From Owenia fusiformis (Eukaryota; Annelida; Polychaeta; Sabellida; Oweniidae), in assembly GCA_903813345.2 (NCBI GenBank), contig CAIIXF020000009.1:13964347-14028346 (forward strand): a DNA stretch of 64,000 nt, in the 5' to 3' direction. The notes below the pieces were generated by a model that was given only the letters and a program-made list of their open reading frames with translations, was not told the origin of the DNA and did not search any database. The stretch's first letter is position 1, and each line of letters opens with the position of its first letter. Shown here in pieces: positions 63,101 to 64,000 of this stretch. The position numbers were made by a program, and so were the translations under genes.

Positions 63101-64000
63101 TGATGATGATTGATAAAGGCGATTGTAAAATAGCTTATAATTGTACAACTGTTGTTTATTTTAGAATTACTGGTGATTGTAGAATTTCTGCTAATTTGCT
63201 GATGATTGTAGTATTGCTGCCGATTGTCATCTGATACAGTCGTAATATTTTGAAATACATGCATGTTGTCTTCATGCACTTTGTTTGTTAGTATGTCTTT
63301 CATGGATTATTGATATATTTCTCATGTGTGATTCCAGGTTCAAGCCATGATGTAGAAGAGCACACCCCTCCACCCCGCAATGTCTACAGTCATCACATGG
63401 ACATGAGTGCAGATTCTCCAGCCTCATATATAAGCAACAACACTGAAGAGAAACAGAGCCTTGCCCAAACAACTTTACGACCACGTTTTGGAAAAGACTA
63501 TCAGAAAGTGGAGAGATCTGTATATAAAAACAGAGGTGAAAGCCATTCTAAATATTCACCTCATTCTCCTTGTGACTCTGTGTTCAGTTTCGACCTACCC
63601 CAGCCAAGCTCTCCTTCCAGTATGAGCTTTGTTAGTTCACTAAGTAACCAGACAACAGGGGAATCCCCGCGATCTCCCTGCCTACAGTACCCTCGCACAG
63701 AGCCCACTTACGTGAACATGGCCTTCAACTCAGGTAAAGCAGAGTCTCCCATGTCTCTGTATATGAACACTGACTTTAGCCCTCCCCACACCCCTAGGAC
63801 ACCCTCTTACATGTCAACTAGCCCTGCATTGTCTGAGATTAGTAACCCACTGCTCAACTATGCTGAGATTGACCTGACACAGAGCTCAAGTAGCACTAAG
63901 AAAGTGATACGTAAGCCAGCACCACGTAATGACTCTATAGAATACACTCTTATTGACTTAGTGGCAACAGCAGCTGCTACCAAGGTAGGCAAGGAGCATG
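6080..64000 (+). CDS. DOK7: DOK7-like PH-PTB adaptor with giant IRS-like tyrosine-rich tail (whole gene, 3' incomplete)
   Basis: Join of 6080-6136, 6220-6265, 24937-25167, 32767-32976, 33441-33554, 38542-43371, 62807-62935 and 63338-64000 (about 2,093 codons, no stop yet). Residues 1-111 form a PH domain with Dok-7 signatures (EGPLKYRDGRKWKSRW, then LVTLYKD). Residues 112-219 form an IRS-type PTB domain keeping the Arg residues of LRRFG and SRCG, which correspond to the phosphotyrosine-binding arginines of Dok-7. Vertebrate Dok-7 recruits to and activates MuSK and has a total length near 500 residues with two CRK-binding tail tyrosines. Here the tail alone exceeds 1,870 residues and has about 18 YxxM, several YxN and many PxxP motifs, a composition known from IRS proteins. 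All introns after the first are phase 1. By homology it is a membrane-recruited docking adaptor for a receptor tyrosine kinase. IRS is the main alternative name, but the PH/PTB sequence and intron positions favour DOK7. Confidence 0.85.
6220..6265 (+). CDS. DOK7: DOK7-like exon 2: PH domain, beta strand 2
   Basis: The 46-nt exon follows a ttctcttttcag acceptor and ends at GTAAG (6266). It encodes WKSRWCIIRKLSPVA plus 1 nt (phase 1). The WKSRW....RK.SPVA pattern is nearly identical to human Dok-7. The intron before it is only 83 bp. The exon length equals human DOK7 exon 2 (c.55-100 by the known c.101-1 splice variant numbering, recalled from memory). Confidence 0.9.
7269..7625 (+). repeat. 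GTCACCACC-family repeat with two satellite units
   Basis: Starts with the hairpin gtcaccaccaaaaagtggtgac followed by atattgg. It continues with the same block seen at 15889 onward (taacttaacaaatactgtttagactgactt) and two copies of the unit containing gaccttc..tcaaggtcaaaa. It is a shorter relative of 15757-17339 and has no coding capacity. Confidence 0.7.
9671..10923. mobile_element. TIR element with repeated AAACTGCGCGCCTA subterminal motif
   Basis: The left end tgcccatgtcaagcagcgtg pairs with the right end (reverse complement tgcccatgtcaagctgcgcg). Inside, the motif aaactgcgcgcctat or its complement recurs in both orientations near 9697-9735, 10096-10115, 10123-10140, 10145-10163, 10447-10460, 10493-10508 and 10859-10915. 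No transposase ORF. No clear target-site duplication was found. It ends 60 bp before the next TIR element. Confidence 0.65.
10984..13602. mobile_element. 2.6-kb TIR element, CACTG termini, 5-bp TSD, subterminal GATGCAACAACACC repeats
   Basis: Both ends read cactggggggtatcgtgatg inward. Imperfect inverted arms continue for about 300 bp (10984-11290 and 13298-13602). CTTTG is duplicated at 10979-10983 and 13603-13607. The motif gatgcaacaacacc or its complement recurs about nine times in the arms, including a near-perfect 29-bp palindrome close to each end. The interior has no recognisable transposase and contains a GGATA-type microsatellite (about 11684-11955). CAC termini with a 5-bp TSD recall Transib-like elements, but that is inference; the element is non-autonomous. 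Confidence 0.75.
11684..11955 (+). repeat. Degenerate GGATA/GGAAGGATA microsatellite
   Basis: Purine-rich simple repeat (ggatggatggat, then ggatagg, aaggatagg variants) inside the 10984-13602 element. A long open frame on the minus strand here, rich in Ser, Pro, Leu and Phe, is a product of the repeat and not a gene. Confidence 0.85.
15757..17339 (+). repeat. GTCACCACC-family repeat carrying a 10-copy satellite of AGGTCA-rich units
   Basis: Begins with the hairpin gtcaccaccaaaagtggtgac and atattgt, then a GC-rich box (ggcggttggcgtccggcg). About ten imperfect units of 122-170 bp follow, each containing tcatctac.tgttctcag, tctgactttagatttgac, tgaccttctcaaggtca and aggtcaaaaaggtc. It ends ggtggtgacattttgtc ... 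taatgccttgt. The 3' end repeats the stem motif of the 5' hairpin in direct orientation. There is no open reading frame. Confidence 0.8.
19603..19744 (-). mobile_element. GTAGCCAGG-family MITE, copy 2 (reverse)
   Basis: The right end, read in reverse, is gcaggccgtagccaggattt followed by gccaag, a G run and ttcagttttcaaaaattt, matching 1057-1110. The left boundary is approximate. Short open frames on both strands here come from the element. Confidence 0.6.
19919..20036. mobile_element. 118-bp hairpin element
   Basis: Inverted ends: ttatgtcac.at.acgtgaaatatgcct on the left pairs with the reverse complement of aggcatatttcacgtaatagtgacataa on the right. The spacer is about 55 bp. It is a MITE or solo fold-back with no coding capacity. 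Confidence 0.6.
21092..21246 (+). repeat. GTCACCACC-family repeat, short diverged copy
   Basis: Hairpin-like ttaccaaatgctgtata..ccaaagtggtaacatattgtt, then ggcgtttggcagttggtgttc repeated, ending ggtggtgccattttgcatgt and taccttgtt. It has the same order of blocks as 15757-17339 without the satellite part. Confidence 0.6.
21799..22030. mobile_element. MITE with CACTGGCGGATCCA terminal repeats
   Basis: The left end cactggcggatccaggggg pairs with the right end (reverse complement cactggcggatccaaaag). The 232-bp interior has repeated ggccttttaggcctttttagg and gggcccaatttgggg tracts. No coding capacity and no certain target-site duplication. Confidence 0.7.
22643..22798. mobile_element. 156-bp hairpin element
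   Basis: The left arm ataagggttatgtactggga, continuing ggttttggatatggggttta, pairs with the right arm whose reverse complement reads ataaggcagttatgtacagt then tggtttagatatggggatta. The centre carries gggaccgcagggaccgaagg. It is a non-coding fold-back repeat. Confidence 0.6.
23432..23560. mobile_element. GTAGCCAGG-family MITE, copy 3
   Basis: The left terminus gcccgtatccaggatttacc with a G run pairs with the right terminus (C run, then cctggctacgggc). The interior ggctaaaaattcatgtgaaaagtgctcggaatg resembles 1153-1185 of copy 1. Confidence 0.65.
24340..24560. promoter_or_regulatory. GC-richer patch with several CCAAT boxes (possible regulatory element or repeat)
   Basis: Against the AT-rich intron this patch is CpG-containing. 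It carries CCAAT or ATTGG pentamers at about 24352 (gccaatcag), 24427 (gaccaatgac) and 24484 (ctgattggtgg). It lies about 380 bp upstream of PH exon 3. It could be an internal promoter or enhancer, or a fragment of a mobile element; nothing here decides between them. Confidence 0.3.
24937..25167 (+). CDS. DOK7: DOK7-like exon 3: remainder of PH domain
   Basis: 231 nt between a tttctatttgcag acceptor and a gtgagt donor (25168), phase 1 at both ends. It encodes DQLLVTLYKDLNEYHKNGSK through the C-terminal PH helix (LPSRELMIKWEIKIRENLHE). The LLVTLYKD opening, the LAI.CPGQ.SML strand and the helix Trp (KWEIKIR) align with human Dok-7 (LVYKD, LAIVCLSQ, AWDARIR). Human exon 3 is c.101-331, also 231 nt, by my memory of the c.101-1 and c.331+1 splice variants. 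PH domains of this type bind phosphoinositides and dimerise in Dok-7. Confidence 0.92.
29426..29800 (+). repeat. 29-bp minisatellite, array A (about 13 copies)
   Basis: Unit aattcaaacaatgattaact + ctagctcag, repeated every 29 bp with very little variation in the centre and decayed edge units. The preceding block (29318-29425, taaggtactggtattcagca...) and the following block (29785-29848, gagaatcatggccatgcaca...) also flank array B, so array plus flanks form a duplicated segment. Confidence 0.9.
29851..30636. mobile_element. TIR-bounded insert between the two 29-bp arrays
   Basis: The left end TCACGTGAC..TACGCG..GCAGGCAAT pairs with the right end, whose reverse complement reads TCACGTGAC..TGACGCG..GCAGGCAAT (about 29 bp, imperfect). 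The 786-bp interior has no transposase and only a 61-codon open frame. Both ends contain a CACGTG E-box. No target-site duplication could be assigned. Confidence 0.5.
30972..31236 (+). repeat. 29-bp minisatellite, array B (about 9 copies)
   Basis: Unit aattcaaacaatgattagct + ctagctcaa, a variant of array A with private substitutions (tagct for taact, caa for cag). The flanks 30773-30890 and 31222-31280 match those of array A. Each array expanded and homogenised after the segment was duplicated. Confidence 0.88.
32067..32397 (+). repeat. 31-bp minisatellite with 124-bp higher-order period
   Basis: About 11 copies of tgttgtaatagtacattttg + tttgcctcaga-type units. The last seven bases vary in the recurring order cctcaga, tcacaca, tcattca, cctctta, so four units form a 124-bp higher-order repeat present about 2.5 times. 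It is intronic, 370 bp before the PTB exon. Confidence 0.88.
32767..32976 (+). CDS. DOK7: DOK7-like exon 4: PTB domain, first part
   Basis: 210 nt after acceptor ctattttcag, ending at donor gtatgt (32977), phase 1 on both sides. I chose this donor over the gtgtat two bases upstream because only it keeps the frame and gives RCGKYAGVF across the junction, matching RCG.WAGVF of Dok-7. The exon encodes the first PTB strands, then IPPKLLASWDVTQLRRFGL and FCFEAGSRCGK. The LRR and SRCG arginines correspond to the phosphotyrosine-binding pocket of IRS/Dok-type PTB domains, which bind NPxpY-type sites on receptor kinases such as MuSK. Confidence 0.92.
33311..33405 (+). repeat. Fragment of the GTTCGTT-family repeat (partner of 61239-62028)
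   Basis: ggtatagtgaagccctctgt, then ccatcagtcagtccatctgt and cttgaagataactcaaatac, match the start of the 61239-62028 repeat with about 85-90 percent identity by eye. It is a truncated, older copy in intron 4 (32977-33440). Confidence 0.65.
33441..33554 (+). CDS. DOK7: DOK7-like exon 5: PTB domain, C-terminal helix
   Basis: 114 nt between acceptor tgtgtttgtag and donor gtaag (33555), phase 1 on both sides. Encodes YAGVFVFKTDLHVEIDEALR followed by EASRTRVTTSSRRLLLKR. The AGVF.F strand and the helix that should close the PTB sandwich are in place, although the helix sequence differs from vertebrate Dok-7. It ends in a basic, Ser/Thr-rich linker that starts the tail. Confidence 0.88.
35466..35939 (-). 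pseudogene. Inverted copy of transposon-like protein C-terminus (CXC-type Cys motif)
   Basis: 157 codons on the minus strand from MGKENAAKHITNAP. Order of features: LPPTTEAFSQHVKRAHCQ, LPTDYGW, then a Cys-rich end (KCTCASEGNVRGTGRCSCSK and SCTLFCVCKGYECNN) and an acidic tail. This layout (PPT..AF..H..RA..Q, then GW, then C-x-C...C-x-C...C...C-x-C...C.N) is one I know from large repetitive gene families in corals, molluscs and echinoderms that are probably of transposon origin. This arm lacks the premature stop present in the right arm. It has no 5' half on its own strand, so it is a fragment. Confidence 0.6.
36052..36927 (+). pseudogene. Transposon-like protein with PIN/FEN-like acidic motifs (N-terminal and middle part)
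   Basis: 291 codons, starting inside the spacer and running into the right arm. Visible motifs: YLIFDRYKGNSIK near the start, then NTQEEADVVIVHQ, SVLSDDTDVFLLLLHH and LPAHGLSGSDTTSCMHGIGK. The spaced acidic residues (EEAD, SDDTDVF, G.D.TS..GIGK) resemble the catalytic layout of PIN/FEN1-like nucleases in a widely repeated invertebrate family. The Met used is only the first in frame; the true N-terminus probably lies upstream and is lost. The frame ends at 36927 in a shifted frame (…AKKMLQNTLQMHQR). The family-like continuation (AAKHITNAPK) is in the next frame, so the gene is broken here. Confidence 0.55.
36882..37352 (+). pseudogene. Same transposon-like gene, 3' half with frameshift and stop
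   Basis: Continues the 36052-36927 gene in the +1-shifted frame: MGKENAAKHITNAPKIKSLL, PTTEAFSQHVR, then TGA, then AHFQVAIWKNADMPDPP, LPTDYGW and the CXC-type Cys cluster, stop at 37350-37352. The TGA replaces a Lys/Arg codon present in the inverted copy (QHVKRAH). The frameshift near 36885 is shared by both arms and so predates the duplication, while the stop is private to this arm. The intact stretch from 37011 encodes the last 113 codons. Confidence 0.6.
37992..38305. mobile_element. Nested inverted-repeat element (about 110-bp arms)
   Basis: The left arm 37992-38101 (gaatgaaataaaatgtcttt, ccgaacctt.ttggaac, acctctcaatatta, caaaggaa) pairs with the right arm 38193-38305 (reverse complement gtgaaatgaaacatctttcc, gaacctcattggaac, tctctcaatattg, caaaggaaat). 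The spacer is about 90 bp. It lies inside the right side of the larger palindrome, so it inserted later or accompanied its rearrangement. Confidence 0.7.
38542..43371 (+). CDS. DOK7: DOK7-like exon 6: giant tyrosine- and proline-rich tail
   Basis: 4,830-nt exon, acceptor tgtattttcag and donor gtaagt (43372), phase 1 on both sides, 1,609 full codons. No folded domain is recognisable; it is rich in Ser, Asn, Pro and Lys. In order: Ser-rich segment with HSLDEYYLMPGG (38850-38880); three RYVNIP/KYVNIP blocks (40002, 40071, 40131); a YxxM cluster (40355-40960) built on a 45-bp tandem repeat; PPTPPR-type SH3 ligands (41168-41245); QYMEM (about 41510); more PPTPPR and RRNS-type basic/Ser sites; YCTMPRK (about 42305); NYMMMEYG (42619); RPLPPIP and RPLPPLP and PPPVPPRPP SH3 ligands (42890-43080). 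About 17 YxxM sites in total. This composition is that of an IRS-type docking protein recruiting PI3K and GRB2. An Met 19 bases upstream of the acceptor is intronic and is not a start. Confidence 0.9.
40437..40812 (+). repeat. Coding 45-bp tandem repeat encoding YIAMEPTNNTPCSPN
   Basis: About eight units of 45 bp inside exon 6, each encoding one YxxM motif in a 15-residue block. Units alternate between YIAM...NNTPC and YFAM...NNSPC, so part of the array also repeats with a 90-bp period. Edge units are diverged (YIVMESSDTPCSPN at the start, YIAMDPPSN at the end). Substitutions that keep Tyr and Met at +3 suggest coding constraint. Confidence 0.92.
44936..45409 (+). pseudogene. Fragment resembling N-terminus of Crypton/KCTD-type tyrosine recombinase-related proteins
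   Basis: 157 codons beginning MTSLSDDKMAAASTSRF. The stretch from residue 9, with EDEDIISLLESKDSQNTKKN and a following helix (LKLCTKFLVDFAQ), has the acidic-helix plus S..NTKK layout I know from N-termini of Crypton-related and DUF3504-containing proteins in marine invertebrates. From about 45232 the frame runs into a 130-bp hairpin, so the C-terminal 50 codons are repeat-derived and the catalytic part is absent. A TGACGTCA palindrome overlaps the start codon, and an ATTGG box lies about 80 bp upstream. It is a truncated mobile-element gene; the family assignment is tentative. Confidence 0.4.
45232..45363. mobile_element. 132-bp hairpin element inside the 44936 ORF
   Basis: Arms of about 60 bp: gacctctcca.ttggtttactg, tcaaaattacatccc, gactgtaaacc on the left pair with the reverse complement of ggtttacagtctcggg, atataattttgacag, taaacctctggagaggtc on the right. 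The loop is only about 15 bases (tcgacctacggtctc). It interrupts the coding fragment. Confidence 0.75.
46093..46183 (+). repeat. GTCACCACC-family repeat, 3' end fragment
   Basis: tttggtggttggtgtttggt, then ggcatctgtaacaaatggc, tagtggtggcattttgc and ttaatgccttgtt. It matches the 3' end of 15757-17339 and 21092-21246. The 5' hairpin is missing. Confidence 0.55.
47571..47744 (+). repeat. GTCACCACC-family repeat, short copy
   Basis: Starts tgtcaccatcccaagctgtg + acatattgttaac, then three to four copies of ggcagttggtgttctg, and ends ggttgtgacatttaacatg + cttaatgctttgt. Same block order as the other copies. Confidence 0.6.
48515..48755. mobile_element. Probable GTAGCCAGG-family MITE, copy 4
   Basis: Right end ccccctggcaacagccatgc resembles the right end of copy 1 (cccccctggcaacgggcctg). 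The left part has ggggtgtgatttttgg and a C run (gaccccccaaaaagg). The left boundary is uncertain. Confidence 0.4.
48751..49110 (+). repeat. 43-bp tandem repeat (about 7 copies, interrupted)
   Basis: Unit atcatgaaacttaatagcat + atatcttgtcaaaatgtatgtac at 48751, 48794, 48837, 48880 and about 48923, then two more near 49031 and 49074 after a unique 75-bp insert. It directly abuts the MITE-like element before it. Confidence 0.8.
51402..51547. mobile_element. Relic of a pogo/Tigger-like short TIR element
   Basis: acagtgaaagctgtaaagta + gaacacctctagaaatagaac resembles the common acagtgaaacctctctaaag start of pogo-type non-autonomous elements. The opposite side carries aaaggtgttccactta, partly complementary to agtagaacacct. 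It is diverged, with no coding capacity. Confidence 0.4.
52217..53061 (+). repeat. 25-bp minisatellite, about 34 copies
   Basis: Unit agttatcagggttatccctt + tctca, nearly invariant apart from recurring point variants (ccc-ttt, ccc-tgt, cct, cattg). Because 25 is not a multiple of 3 and the unit has no stop in any forward frame, all three forward frames stay open for 300-plus codons and give the same 25-residue periodic peptide. These are not genes. Confidence 0.95.
54011..54290 (+). repeat. GTACCTAGC-family hairpin-headed repeat
   Basis: Begins ttgtacctagctaaaaaggt + aggatattgtcgtcag, followed by a GC-rich box (cggacgggtggcgggcggcg). It ends taggtacgatattgttcacc + ctgtgccttgttcc, repeating the aggta.gatattgt motif of its head in direct orientation. 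The layout is the same as the GTCACCACC family although the sequences are unrelated apart from the tgccttgt end. Confidence 0.6.
60550..60583. mobile_element. 34-bp relic of the 3997-4532 TIR family with 7-bp TSD
   Basis: tatgggctttcacaactcta + attgaaagcccatg: the two termini of the 3997-4532 element joined by about 10 bases, flanked by exact ATTTAGC duplications at 60543-60549 and 60584-60590. It is either an extreme internal deletion or an excision footprint of a family member. Confidence 0.75.
61239..62028 (+). repeat. GTTCGTT-family repeat with CCGT-rich head
   Basis: Starts with a palindrome (cccaacgaacgaagttcgtt + aggga), then atatagtgaagccctccgtc, a ccgt/cagt-rich tract and ggaagataactcaaatacta. 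It ends tttgttcgttgggatttgct + actccgcggagttgccg. Short copies of aagatggccgcc and aaattcaaaatgg lie within. A truncated copy is at 33311-33405. No coding capacity. Confidence 0.7.
62807..62935 (+). CDS. DOK7: DOK7-like exon 7 (probable, possibly alternative)
   Basis: 129-nt open segment, acceptor tatcagtgttcag (ending 62806) and donor gttagt (62936), phase 1 on both sides, so it fits between exons 6 and 8 without changing frame and could also be skipped. It encodes VFIHVKMGSDLTKPKLRKNS followed by a basic, Ser/Arg-rich stretch (CRRTSSLKLQRGRSLSSDSG), similar in composition to the rest of the tail. An in-frame ATG (62824) would also allow an alternative first exon. The donor is weaker than the others. 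Confidence 0.55.
63338..64000 (+). CDS. DOK7: DOK7-like exon 8: conserved C-terminal tail (runs off the window)
   Basis: Opens after acceptor gtgtgattccag in phase 1 with GSSHDVEEHTPPPRNVY and stays open to the last base (220 codons plus 1 nt). Motifs: EPTYVNMAF (63703-63729, both YxxM and YxN), SPMSLYMNTDF (YxN), LNYAEIDLT and, at the edge, EYTLIDLVATAAATKVGKEH. Paired Y-x-x-I-D-L/F motifs near the end are typical of the C-termini of IRS, GAB and related docking proteins, so the stop codon is probably near. Internal gtaaag, gtgaaa and gtaggc are donor-like, but reading through gives conserved-looking sequence. Confidence 0.82.

Noticed and set aside
63010-63230. Loose tgatgattgtagaattgc repetition before exon 8
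   Set aside because: Too degenerate to define a unit; looks like ordinary AT-rich low-complexity intron.

Overview
The window is genomic DNA from an animal, most likely a marine bilaterian invertebrate. It is AT-rich, has small exons with consensus GT/AG borders and introns up to about 19 kb, and is packed with short inverted-repeat elements, minisatellites and fold-back repeats. The sequence alone does not fix the phylum.

Two protein-coding genes stand head to head. At the left edge, on the minus strand, are the first two coding exons of a CCAR1 orthologue (cell division cycle and apoptosis regulator 1). From 6080 to beyond the right edge, on the plus strand, is one gene of about 58 kb whose N-terminus is a Dok-7 type PH domain plus PTB domain. 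I reconstruct eight coding exons, about 2,093 codons, with the 3' end outside the window. Intron positions match human DOK7 as I recall it: a phase-0 intron after the initial RDGRK/RDGKK block, then a 46-nt and a 231-nt exon. After the PTB domain the protein does not resemble the short vertebrate Dok-7 tail. A single 4,830-bp exon and the following exons encode a huge disordered tail with about 18 YxxM motifs (PI3K p85 type), YxN motifs (GRB2 type), proline-rich SH3 ligands and many serine-containing basic motifs. The tail is built like that of an insulin receptor substrate. This PH-PTB scaffold with a giant IRS-like tail is the most interesting object in the window.

Layout: 1-560 CCAR1 exons; 563-6079 intergenic, with diverged direct repeats and one MITE with clean target-site duplications; 6080-6265 exons 1-2 (PH); 6266-24936 intron 2, with several TIR elements and a satellite; 24937-25167 exon 3 (PH); 25168-32766 intron 3, with two related 29-bp arrays and a 31-bp array; 32767-33554 exons 4-5 (PTB); 33555-38541 intron 5, almost filled by a giant palindrome carrying a decayed transposon-like gene; 38542-43371 exon 6; 43372-62806 intron 6, with a Crypton/KCTD-like ORF fragment, a 25-bp minisatellite and several repeats; 62807-62935 a probable small exon 7; 63338-64000 exon 8, still open at the edge.

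How the genes work together: I see no functional link between CCAR1 (nuclear transcription and apoptosis co-regulator) and the Dok-7-like adaptor (cytoplasmic face of receptor tyrosine kinases) beyond their shared 5' intergenic region.
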